Under the pieces are notes generated by a model. It searched no databases and was not told the DNA's origin. It was given only the letters and a program-made list of their open reading frames with translations. DNA of 5,866 nt from Chloroflexia bacterium. GTDB lineage: Bacteria; Chloroflexota; Chloroflexia; Thermomicrobiales; UBA6265. The stretch's first letter is position 1, and each line of letters opens with the position of its first letter. The stretch covers positions 1 through 5,866 of the forward strand of contig JACDBO010000232.1 in NCBI GenBank assembly GCA_013694885.1. The letters run 5' to 3'. Shown here one piece after another: positions 1-5,866 of this stretch. The translations under genes and the position numbers were made by a program.

Positions 1-1193
1 GGCGCGACGGTCACGGTCAGGCCGAGTCCGAGCACCACGGCGGCCGGGAAGACCGTCAGCCAGTAGGAACCACCGACCCCCGGCAGCGCGAACAGTGCGA
101 AACCGACCGCGGCGATGAGCGGCCCAACGATCAACGGCCGCCGCGCTCCATACCGATGGACCAACCCCCCGGCCCAGCGGGAGAGACCGAACAGCAGGAG
201 GATCATCGGCAGCAGCGCAGCACCGGCCGCCGTCGCCGAGTAGCCCTGGACCTGGAGCAGGTTGAACGGCACGAAATAGAGCGCCCCACTGAGAGCGGCG
301 TAGAGGAAGAGGGTCAAGAGGTTCGCGCCGTTGAAGGTCCGCGACCGAAACAGCGCCAGTGGCACCATCGGCGCCCGGCCTCGCGCCTCGACGAGGACGA
401 AGCCGGCGAGCGCGCCGACACCGAGCGCCAGGGGGAGCACGACCATCGGGGCCGTCCAGCCCCGCGCCGCCGCTTCGGTCAGTCCATAGACGAGCGCACC
501 GAGACCGACCGTGGCCAGCACGGCGCCGCCCCAGTCGAGCCGCTTGCTCGCCGCCGCGTCGCGACTCTCCGGGACGTGTCGGAGTGTAACCACGATCACC
601 ACGACGGCGATCGGCACATTCATGAAGAAGACCCAACGCCAGGAGAACGTTTCGATCAACCAACCACCGATGACCGGACCGATCGCCGACGTGATCGCGG
701 TGAACCCGGACCAGGTCCCGATCGCTCGTCCGCGCTCCTCACCGGAAAATGAAGCGCTGATGATCGCCAGACTCCCCGGCACCAGCATCGCGCCACCGAT
801 CCCCTGAATGACCCGCGCAATGATGAGCTGGCCGAGGTCCGGCGCGAAGCCGCACCAGATCGAGGCAACGGTGAAGAGCCCCACCCCGGCGGCGAAGATG
901 CGCCGCCGTCCGTAGCGGTCGCCGAGCGAGCCACCGACGAGGATCAGCGCGGCGAGGACGAGCGCGTAGGCCTGGACGACCCACTGGACATCGGCCGCCG
1001 TGGTGTCCAGGTCGCGCTGGAGCACGGGCAGGGCAACATTGACGACCGTCGCCTCGATGAAGGCCATGCTCGAGCCGAGGATCGTCGCGGCGAGCACCCA
1101 GCGGCCGACGCCAGACGTGCATGTGTTTTCGTAGCTGGAGGAGCCGCCCCTGATGACCCCTTCCTCGCACGGCCCTTTGGCGACGATGGCCAC
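1..1193 (-). CDS. MFS transporter, DHA2 (14-helix) drug-exporter type, 3' end cut off by the window
   Basis: Probable inner-membrane drug/proton antiporter of the EmrB/QacA (DHA2) group. The frame is open for 397 codons to the window edge. Visible marks: the TM1 motif ending TVVNVALP (residues 49-56) with acidic Glu47 where the family often has Asp; motif A GSLGDRYGRRR (88-98); motif B with Arg127 (ARVIQGIGG); antiporter motif C IGPVIGG (171-177); and a second motif-A-like loop RWAGGLVHRYGARR (339-352). About 12 hydrophobic segments can be counted, so roughly the last two helices and 80-120 residues are missing compared with the usual 480-520. GTG at 1193 is chosen because it has a good Shine-Dalgarno sequence (1201-1206) and because the first in-frame ATG (Met43) lies inside TM1. 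The 30-residue N-terminal stretch carries Cys9 and Cys25. The gene starts 16 bases after the DsbA-like gene and is probably cotranscribed with it. The substrate cannot be told from sequence. Confidence 0.94.
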   Translation of the reverse strand, partial: MAIVAKGPCEEGVIRGGSSSYENTCTSGVGRWVLAATILGSSMAFIEATVVNVALPVLQRDLDTTAADVQWVVQAYALVLAALILVGGSLGDRYGRRRIFAAGVGLFTVASIWCGFAPDLGQLIIARVIQGIGGAMLVPGSLAIISASFSGEERGRAIGTWSGFTAITSAIGPVIGGWLIETFSWRWVFFMNVPIAVVVIVVTLRHVPESRDAAASKRLDWGGAVLATVGLGALVYGLTEAAARGWTAPMVVLPLALGVGALAGFVLVEARGRAPMVPLALFRSRTFNGANLLTLFLYAALSGALYFVPFNLLQVQGYSATAAGAALLPMILLLFGLSRWAGGLVHRYGARRPLIVGPLIAAVGFALFALPGVGGSYWLTVFPAAVVLGLGLTVTVA

Positions 1194-1200
1194 GGGCTGT

Positions 1201-1206
1201 CCCTCC
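1201..1206 (-). promoter_or_regulatory. Ribosome binding site that fixes the GTG start of the MFS gene
   Basis: Read on the minus strand this is GGAGGG, seven bases before GTG at 1193. It lies in the 16-base gap after the stop codon of the preceding gene (1210-1212). It decides the start, since no ATG precedes the first transmembrane helix. Confidence 0.8.
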
Positions 1207-1209
1207 GCG

Positions 1210-1749
1210 CTACACCATTGCCTCGATCATCACCGTCAGCGACTTGCGATTCCAGCCCTGCTCCACGCGCCGGCCGTTGAGGAAAAAGGTGGGCGTGCCT
1301 TCGACACCGCTCTGCTCTCCGGTGGCGAGGTCGGCCAGCACGCGCTCGCGGTGTGTTCGCTCCGCGAGTTCTTCGCTCACCCGCTCGATGTCGAGATCGA
1401 GGTCGGCGGCGTACCTCAGGAGATCGGGCACGGAGAGCGACGGTTGATGCTCGAACAGGTAGTCGTGCATCTCCCAGAACCGGCCCTGAGCGGCCGCCGA
1501 CTCCGACGCCTCCGCGGCACGCTGCGCGTACGGATGAACGTCCGGCAGAGGATAGTGGCGAAAAACGTGGCGGAAACGATCGCCAAATCGCCGTTCAAGC
1601 GCGCGGACCACTTGGTAGGTCTCCCCGCAGAACGGGCACTCGAAGTCGCCGTACTCCACCAGGGTCACTGGCGCGTCCGCGCCACCACGAACATGGTCTT
1701 GCGCGTTCAGGGGCTGGGTGAGCTCGTTCGTCACATTCGACTGCGCCAT
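1210..1749 (-). CDS. DsbA-family thioredoxin-fold protein, cytoplasmic, CPFC active site
   Basis: A 179-residue dithiol oxidoreductase of the DsbA-like thioredoxin fold. The opening beta strand VTLVEYGDFE (28-37) leads into the redox centre C38-P39-F40-C41. A helical insert follows (about 74-145, with FWEMHDYLFEHQ), then the cis-proline loop GTPTFF (151-156, Pro153) and the terminal strand and helix. These are the only two cysteines. There is no signal peptide or membrane segment, so it should act in the cytoplasm as a thiol-disulfide exchanger or reductase rather than as a classical periplasmic DsbA. The DHVRG...DAPVTLVEYGDFECPFCG block is typical of stand-alone family members and of the thioredoxin-like domain fused to some NhaA antiporters. 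The ATG start has an AGGAGG-type site upstream. It lies 32 bases after lon and 16 before the MFS gene. The physiological partner is unknown; the adjacent transporter, with two N-terminal cysteines, is one candidate. Confidence 0.93.
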   Translation of the reverse strand: MAQSNVTNELTQPLNAQDHVRGGADAPVTLVEYGDFECPFCGETYQVVRALERRFGDRFRHVFRHYPLPDVHPYAQRAAEASESAAAQGRFWEMHDYLFEHQPSLSVPDLLRYAADLDLDIERVSEELAERTHRERVLADLATGEQSGVEGTPTFFLNGRRVEQGWNRKSLTVMIEAMV

Positions 1750-1761
1750 CGTTGTCTCACT

Positions 1762-1767
1762 CCTCCT
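1762..1767 (-). promoter_or_regulatory. Ribosome binding site of the DsbA-like gene
   Basis: Minus-strand AGGAGG within GAGGAGGAG, 10-12 bases from the ATG at 1749 depending on which GGAG is paired. It lies inside the 32-base lon-to-DsbA gap, which leaves no room for a separate promoter plus leader and supports cotranscription with lon. Confidence 0.75.
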
Positions 1768-1781
1768 CGACCGGAAACGTC

Positions 1782-4634
1782 TCAGCCGAGATGCACTGGC
1801 GTCGGCGTGCGTTTCCGGTCAACAGGCGGTTTCTTCCGGCTGCGCTTGGGTGCCTGAGCGGCGACATCGCGGGCGGGCGCGTCCGGCTCGCGGGCGCCAT
1901 CCGCCAACCCCAGGTCGCGCACGAAGGCGACATCGAGCACCTCATCGAGCGTGTCGACCTCGACGAGTTCCAGCCCCTGGCGGACCACCTCCGGCAGTTC
2001 TGCGACGTCCTTGGCGTTGCGCCGCGGCAGGATGAAGGTCGTGATCCCACCACGGTGGGCGGCGAGGGCCTTCTCGCGCAATCCGCCGATGGGCAGCACC
2101 TTGCCGCGCAAGGTGATCTCGCCGGTCATCGCCACGTCCTTGCGGACCTTGACGCCGCTGAGTGCGGAGATCAGCGCGGTGGCCATCGTGATCCCCGCCG
2201 AGGGGCCATCTTTCGGGATCGCCCCGGCCGGGACGTGGACGTGGATGTTGCGCTTGTCGAAGTAACCGGGCTCCAGGCCGAGCTTGCCGGCGCGCGCCCG
2301 CGCGAACGAGAGGGCGGCGCGGGCCGACTCCTGCATCACATCGCCGAGCTGGCCAGTCAGGGTCAGGTCGCCCTTGCCCTCCATCACCATCACCTCGATC
2401 GAGAGCAGGTCGCCGCCGACGCTCGTCACGGCGGCGCCGGTCGCGACACCGACCTCGTCCCGCTCCTCAGCGAGTCCGAATTCGTAGCGCGGCACTCCGA
2501 GGAAGGTACCCACGTCGGTCGCGTCGATCGTGATCTGCTCCGGCGGGTCGTCGCCGGCGAAGCGGCGGGCGACCTTGCGGCACAGCGAGCCGATCTCCCG
2601 CTCCAGGTTGCGGACACCGGACTCCTCGGTGTACTCACGGATCAGCCGCTTGACCGCCTCGTCGGTCACGACGAGCTGCCCGGTCGCAAGTCCGTGCGAT
2701 TCGAGCGTTTTGGGCAGCAGGAAGTTGCGGGCGATGGCGAGTTTCTCGACCTCGGTGTAGCCCGAGACCTCGATGACCTCCATCCGGTCGCGCAGCGCCG
2801 CCGGGACCGGTTCGAGCATGTTGGCGGTGGTGATGAAGATCACCTTCGAGAGATCGAACGGCACTTCGAGGTAGTGGTCGGAGAAGGTCGCGTTCTGCTC
2901 CGGGTCGAGCACCTCCAGGAGCGCCGACGACGGGTCGCCGCGGAAGGCGTCGGAACCGACCTTGTCGACCTCGTCGAGCACGATCACGGGGTTGCGGCTC
3001 TTGGCGTCGCGCAGCGCCTTGATGACACGACCGGGCATCGCGCCGACATAGGTGCGGCGGTGACCGCGGATCTCGGCCTCGTCACGCACACCGCCGAGCG
3101 ACATGCGGACGTAGTTGCGACCGATGGCGCGGGCAATCGAGCGGCCGAGACTGGTTTTGCCGACACCCGGCGGGCCGACGAAGCAGAGGATCGGCGCGCG
3201 CAGCTTGTCGCCGGCCAGCTTGCGGACCGCGATGTACTCGATGATCCGCTCCTTGACCTTGTCGAGTCCATAGTGGTCCTCTTCGAGGATGCGCGCCGAC
3301 TCGCTCAGTTCGAGCCGGTCCTCGGTCTCGACCGACCAGGGCAGCTCGGTCAGCCATTCGAGGTAGGTGCGAATGACGCCGATCTCCGGCGAGAACGGGT
3401 GCTGCTGCTCCAGGCGCTCGACTTGCACCAGCGCCTTGGTCTTGACCTCCTCGGGCATCCCCGCCGCCTCGATCTTCTCGCGGATCTCCTTGGCGACCAT
3501 CTCCTCGGCGGAGCCCTCGCCCAGTTCCTTCTGGATCGCCCGCAGCTGCTCGCGCAGGTAGTACTCGCGCTGCTGCTTGTCCATCCCCGCCTGCGCCTCG
3601 CTCTGGATCTCGCGGCGCAGGGTGAGGATGTTCAACCGCTTCTGGATGATGATGCTCAAGCGCTTGAGGCGCGCGACCGGGTCGAGGATCTCCACCAGTT
3701 CCTGCCGCTGGTCGGGCGAGAACTCGGGCGAGAAGGCGATCAGGTCGGCAAGCCAGCCCGGCTCGTCGACGCTGCGCACCATCGTGAGCACCTCTTCCGG
3801 CACATTCGGCAGCATCGCGATGTAGTGCTCGATCTGTTCGAGCACCGTCTCCATCGCCGCCTCGGCCGCCGCCGAGTCGTTCACCTCGTCGTCCTGGCGG
3901 CGGACTCGCGCCGCGACGTAGGGCTGGTCCTGGATGATTTCCTCGACCACGCCGCGGGAGACGCCTTGCAGGATCACATGGTCTTCGCCGCCCGGCCGCG
4001 AGATGTACTGCCCGACCTCGGCGATGACACCGACGGTACAGAGCTCGTACTCGCCATCGACTTCGGCGAACTCGATGTCCCCCATTTCGTCGCCGTCGCT
4101 CGGCGTCGCCTCGCGTGCGGGCTCATCCGTCGCCGCCGCGCCGTCGGACTGATCCCCTTGCGAGGCGATCATGTCGGAGACAATGTCGATCAGGTCGCGG
4201 TCGGCCTCCTCGGCGGGCCGTTCACGGGGGACAATCCGCTCGGTCAGCACCAGCAGCAAGCGCGGAGTCATCCGCATTGCGCGGTCGATGACCATCGCCG
4301 ACTCCTCGTCCTCGATCGGGAAGGGAATCGACATGTGCGGCAAGAGCAAGGTCTCGTCGGCGATGAGGACCGGCAACGCCAGCCGGCGCGGCCGGGCAGT
4401 GCGTGGTCCGCGCGGACGGCGAGTGCGGGCCGGGCGTTCCGGCGGTTCGGCAGTCGTCACCGGCTGGGCGCCGTCACTCCCTCCGGCTGCCTCGTCGGAT
4501 TGCCGGGCGGCTTTGCGCTTGGCACTCGTGCGCGATTTCGGTGGTCGCTTTTCTTCGGCGACCGGATTCTCGGGTTCGTCTGCCAGCGGCTCGCGGCGGT
4601 CGTCTCGGTCGTTCGGGTTCTTTCGGGAAGGCAT
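1782..4634 (-). CDS. lon: ATP-dependent Lon protease (LonA type) with long N-terminal extension
   Basis: Cytoplasmic hexameric AAA+ serine protease that unfolds and degrades damaged and regulatory proteins. The predicted product is 950 residues, against about 780-820 for typical LonA. Order: a charged low-complexity extension (1-85); the LON substrate-binding domain from about 86 (LALPVL), interrupted by an acidic insert (about 136-190); a helical/coiled region (about 250-450); the AAA+ module with Walker A GPPGVGKT (487-494), Walker B VIVLDEVDK (550-558), sensor-1 Asn605, probable arginine finger Arg617 and sensor-2 Arg675; and the protease domain with Ser812 in PKDGPSAG and Lys855 in GLREKALAAHR. 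Their 43-residue spacing matches E. coli S679/K722. A basic tail (about 911-950) ends it. All catalytic residues are present. ATG at 4634 is preferred, although its Shine-Dalgarno sequence is weak. GTG codons at 4790-4782 would add up to 52 Arg-rich residues and have no visible ribosome site. It is the first gene of the apparent lon-DsbA-MFS unit. Confidence 0.98.
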   Translation of the reverse strand: MPSRKNPNDRDDRREPLADEPENPVAEEKRPPKSRTSAKRKAARQSDEAAGGSDGAQPVTTAEPPERPARTRRPRGPRTARPRRLALPVLIADETLLLPHMSIPFPIEDEESAMVIDRAMRMTPRLLLVLTERIVPRERPAEEADRDLIDIVSDMIASQGDQSDGAAATDEPAREATPSDGDEMGDIEFAEVDGEYELCTVGVIAEVGQYISRPGGEDHVILQGVSRGVVEEIIQDQPYVAARVRRQDDEVNDSAAAEAAMETVLEQIEHYIAMLPNVPEEVLTMVRSVDEPGWLADLIAFSPEFSPDQRQELVEILDPVARLKRLSIIIQKRLNILTLRREIQSEAQAGMDKQQREYYLREQLRAIQKELGEGSAEEMVAKEIREKIEAAGMPEEVKTKALVQVERLEQQHPFSPEIGVIRTYLEWLTELPWSVETEDRLELSESARILEEDHYGLDKVKERIIEYIAVRKLAGDKLRAPILCFVGPPGVGKTSLGRSIARAIGRNYVRMSLGGVRDEAEIRGHRRTYVGAMPGRVIKALRDAKSRNPVIVLDEVDKVGSDAFRGDPSSALLEVLDPEQNATFSDHYLEVPFDLSKVIFITTANMLEPVPAALRDRMEVIEVSGYTEVEKLAIARNFLLPKTLESHGLATGQLVVTDEAVKRLIREYTEESGVRNLEREIGSLCRKVARRFAGDDPPEQITIDATDVGTFLGVPRYEFGLAEERDEVGVATGAAVTSVGGDLLSIEVMVMEGKGDLTLTGQLGDVMQESARAALSFARARAGKLGLEPGYFDKRNIHVHVPAGAIPKDGPSAGITMATALISALSGVKVRKDVAMTGEITLRGKVLPIGGLREKALAAHRGGITTFILPRRNAKDVAELPEVVRQGLELVEVDTLDEVLDVAFVRDLGLADGAREPDAPARDVAAQAPKRSRKKPPVDRKRTPTPVHLG

Positions 4635-4792
4635 GAAGCGTCGTGCTCTACTTTCGGCCGGCCGCGACGCGCGCTCGCCGGCGCGTCGAATGACCGGATA
4701 ACGGCGACCCGCAACCGCGGCGTGCGGTGGAGGGATCGTCCGATGTCGTGGCCGACGTGCTGTGCATGATCCGGGGATCGACACCACCACGG

Positions 4793-4827
4793 CGGTGCTG
4801 TCTAGTCTAGTCTATCGCCTAGCACCG
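4793..4827. repeat. Inverted repeat enclosing a TCTAG tandem repeat, candidate operator
   Basis: Perfect 7-bp arms CGGTGCT (4793-4799) and AGCACCG (4821-4827) flank 21 bases that begin with two full TCTAG units and a third partial one (4801-4814). CTAG occurs at 4802, 4807 and 4819 and was found nowhere else in the window by eye. On the minus strand the repeat also yields two overlapping TAGACT boxes (4809-4814 and 4804-4809) that could act as -10 elements for lon, though no -35 match is seen. The placement suits a regulator controlling one or both divergent genes. This is inference; the symmetry itself is plain in the sequence. Confidence 0.5.
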
Positions 4828-4872
4828 GGGCGCTCCCAGACGACCGGGCTCGGTCCGGGTGGGGAACGGCTC

Positions 4873-4881
4873 TGGTAGACT
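4873..4881 (+). promoter_or_regulatory. Possible extended -10 promoter box for the coiled-coil gene
   Basis: TGG-TAGACT fits an extended -10 element (TGn plus 4 of 6 matches to TATAAT) and would start transcription about 50 bases before the ATG at 4938. No -35 hexamer is visible at the usual spacing. The same hexamer TAGACT appears on the opposite strand in the lon-side repeat. The call is weak and rests on pattern and position only. Confidence 0.25.
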
Positions 4882-4937
4882 CCGCATCGACCGCGGCCTG
4901 CGCCTTTGACGCACCACTCACCAAGGCAACCACCGGC

Positions 4938-5753
4938 ATGACCGAGCAGCGGGCCACGCCAAAGCCCTCACCACCAGACGACGAGCCGGACGTTCCTGGA
5001 CGGGGCGTGGCCGCCCCGTCGCCGCTCCTGGAGTTGCCGCCTTCGCCCGCACCGGGGGCGATCACCGCCGACTTGGCCGCCGACACCGACGACCCGGCGA
5101 TCCTCAAACAGCGCCTGAGCCGCGCCCGCGAGCGGCTCGGGTTCTATGAATCGTTCGACCGCATCATCCAGGAGAACATCCGCCGCTCCGGCGAGTTGAT
5201 GCTCGAAGCGATCGCGCTTCGCGAGCAGGCGCAAGCCTCGGTGGTCGATGCCGACGAGCGGATGGAGCGCGAACAGCGGCTCTCCGCTCGTGAGGCACAT
5301 GTCTCCACGCTCCTCGCCGACCTTCAGGAGCGAATCGGGCAGGCCCGGTCGGTCCTGGACGGGTTGGACGAGCAGATCCGCTCGGCGCTGCCTGACCTGA
5401 TCGGGGAGACCGTTCCCGGCGCCGCCCCGCCGGCCGCTCCCGAACCCGACCTATCCACCACCGAGGCTGCCGTGGCCGCTGTGGAGGAGCCACGGGTGGT
5501 CGAGGTGCTGGTGCATGGCGTGCCGCGCGCGGCGGTGGCTCTCTCCCTGCAGCGGCACCTGGGCACGCTGGCCCACGTCGTCACGGTCGAGGCGCGGGAG
5601 TTCGCGGAGGGCATCCTGCGCCTCCAGGTGACGACGGTGCGCCAACTCGGCGCCGCCGACCTCGCCGGCTGGGGCGAGGGGGAGACCGCCACGGTGCTGC
5701 GCGCCGACCCCTCCGTGCTCGAAGTCACGCTCCCCGGCGCCGATGGGCAGTGA
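4938..5753 (+). CDS. Hypothetical coiled-coil protein with unrecognised C-terminal alpha/beta domain
   Basis: The gene was not recognised. The 271-residue product has four visible parts. Residues 1-50 are Pro/Ala/Asp-rich and probably disordered. Residues about 53-150 are charged, helix-forming and heptad-like (KQRLSRARERL, then REQRLSAREAHVSTLLADLQER), suggesting a coiled coil. Residues about 152-184 are a Pro/Ala linker. Residues about 186-266 are compact, with strand-like VVEVLVHG, helix-like AAVALSLQRHL, then strands HVVTVEAR, GILRLQVTTV, ATVLRA and LEVTLPG, an order compatible with a small ferredoxin-like fold. There is no signal peptide, membrane helix or cysteine, so it is predicted cytoplasmic. 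The overall plan (disordered head, coiled-coil spacer, small sensor or binding domain) would suit an adaptor or oligomerising protein, but no function is assigned. The ATG at 4938 is preceded only by a weak AAGG, so the start is moderately certain. It is divergent from lon, with the next gene 70 bases downstream. Confidence 0.85.
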   Translation: MTEQRATPKPSPPDDEPDVPGRGVAAPSPLLELPPSPAPGAITADLAADTDDPAILKQRLSRARERLGFYESFDRIIQENIRRSGELMLEAIALREQAQASVVDADERMEREQRLSAREAHVSTLLADLQERIGQARSVLDGLDEQIRSALPDLIGETVPGAAPPAAPEPDLSTTEAAVAAVEEPRVVEVLVHGVPRAAVALSLQRHLGTLAHVVTVEAREFAEGILRLQVTTVRQLGAADLAGWGEGETATVLRADPSVLEVTLPGADGQ

Positions 5754-5772
5754 CGCCTCCCGCTGGGCGGCG
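5754..5772 (+). other. Weak hairpin just after the coiled-coil gene
   Basis: Immediately after the TGA stop, CGCCTCCC (5754-5761) can pair with GGGCGGCG (5765-5772) across a 3-base loop, with one mismatch. No T-rich run follows, so this is not a standard intrinsic terminator. It could be a transcript-stabilising stem, or chance in GC-rich DNA. It therefore does not rule out read-through into the gene at 5824. Confidence 0.25.
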
Positions 5773-5810
5773 GCGCGCACCCTGGTCCGACTCCGGAAGG
5801 AACACGCGAA

Positions 5811-5817
5811 AGGAAGG
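5811..5817 (+). promoter_or_regulatory. Ribosome binding site of the right-edge gene
   Basis: AGGAAGG with a 6-base gap to the ATG at 5824. This is the clearest plus-strand Shine-Dalgarno sequence in the window and the main reason to accept the short edge ORF as a real gene start. Confidence 0.75.
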
Positions 5818-5823
5818 CAACCG

Positions 5824-5866
5824 ATGACCCGACCCGACGACCTCGAACTGACTGGCATCCACCACG
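5824..5866 (+). CDS. Start of a gene, possibly a VOC-family ring-cleaving dioxygenase (5' fragment)
   Basis: Only 14 complete codons are present: MTRPDDLELTGIHH, then the window ends. A short polar lead followed by LTGIHH is how many vicinal-oxygen-chelate (glyoxalase/extradiol ring-cleaving dioxygenase-like) proteins begin, usually continuing with VTA. The first His of the HH pair is commonly a metal ligand in that family. The strong ribosome binding site at 5811-5817 supports the start. The gene lies 70 bases after the coiled-coil gene on the same strand and may be cotranscribed with it. The existence of a gene is likely; the family assignment from 14 residues is tentative. Confidence 0.5.
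   Translation, partial: MTRPDDLELTGIHH

Larger units (their letters stand above)
4635..4937. other. Divergent intergenic region between lon and the coiled-coil gene
   Basis: These 303 bases hold no convincing gene. The lon frame stays open back to GTG codons near 4790, but the extra residues are Arg/Pro/Ala-rich and look like open-frame noise in GC-rich DNA. Visible elements: a small inverted repeat GATCC-gg-GGATC (4768-4779); the CTAG-containing inverted repeat (4793-4827); a 5-bp hairpin GACCG-ggct-CGGTC (4842-4855); and an extended -10-like box for the plus strand (4873-4881). Promoters for both divergent genes should lie here. No CIRCE, HspR-type or CtsR-type heat-shock operator was recognised by eye. 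Confidence 0.8.

Noticed and set aside
156..752. Plus-strand 198-codon open frame
   Set aside because: The Arg/Glu/Asp-rich translation has no domain character and lies antisense to the MFS gene.
739..1170. Minus-strand 143-codon open frame overlapping the start of the MFS gene
   Set aside because: It is an out-of-frame reading of the MFS gene. The correct frame starts at GTG 1193 and shows continuous transmembrane segments and MFS motifs. The apparent absence of a gene at 1-1193 arises only because the true frame runs off the window without a stop.
1153..1857. Plus-strand 234-codon open frame
   Set aside because: It is antisense to the DsbA-like gene, which has an intact CPFC centre, cis-proline loop and ribosome binding site.
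1752..4769. Plus-strand open frame of 1005 codons as a possible gene
   Set aside because: It lies wholly antisense to a complete Lon protease with all catalytic motifs. Its translation is a low-information mix rich in Arg, Asp, Leu, His and Val without a recognisable domain, as expected from the complement of GC-rich coding DNA.
4635..4790. Lon start at the GTG codons near 4790, giving a 1002-residue protein
   Set aside because: No Shine-Dalgarno sequence precedes these GTG codons, the extra 52 residues are Arg/Pro-rich noise, and the known LON domain starts far downstream. ATG 4634 is more economical, though its own ribosome site is weak.
4842..4855. GACCG-ggct-CGGTC hairpin as a terminator or riboswitch element
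   Set aside because: It has only 5 bp, lacks a T run and sits in the middle of a divergent promoter region. Such short stems are expected by chance in GC-rich DNA.
4635..4937. Heat-shock operators (CIRCE, HspR/HAIR, CtsR box) upstream of lon
   Set aside because: None of these consensus patterns was found on either strand by eye. The inverted repeat at 4793-4827 does not match them.

Overview
The window is a GC-rich bacterial segment with dense coding and no sign of mobile DNA, phage, CRISPR or RNA genes. The organism cannot be named from this sequence. The base composition and the style of the proteins would fit a Chloroflexota/Thermomicrobia-like or actinobacterial genome, but that is a guess.

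Layout. The left 4.6 kb is one tightly packed minus-strand gene set, read right to left: an ATP-dependent Lon protease (4634 to 1782), a small cytoplasmic DsbA-type thioredoxin-fold protein with a CPFC centre (1749 to 1210), and a 14-helix drug-exporter-type MFS protein (start GTG at 1193, running off the left edge). The gaps are 32 and 16 bases, there is no terminator-like structure between the genes, and the two downstream genes have good Shine-Dalgarno sequences, so the three look like one transcription unit. A roughly 300-base divergent intergenic region (4635-4937) separates lon from a plus-strand gene. It holds a 7-bp inverted repeat enclosing a TCTAG tandem repeat, which contains the only three CTAG tetranucleotides found by eye in the window. 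The plus-strand gene (4938-5753) encodes a 271-residue coiled-coil protein with a small C-terminal alpha/beta domain that was not recognised. At the right edge, a gene with a strong ribosome binding site begins at 5824; its first 14 residues resemble the start of VOC-family ring-cleaving dioxygenases.

Working together. Lon (protein quality control), a dithiol oxidoreductase and an efflux pump would make sense as a stress or toxic-compound response unit, but this is inferred from gene order only. Most of the window is ordinary. The parts worth a second look are the operator-like element, the enlarged Lon N-terminal region, the N-terminal cysteine pair of the transporter next to a dithiol protein, and the orphan domain of the coiled-coil protein.
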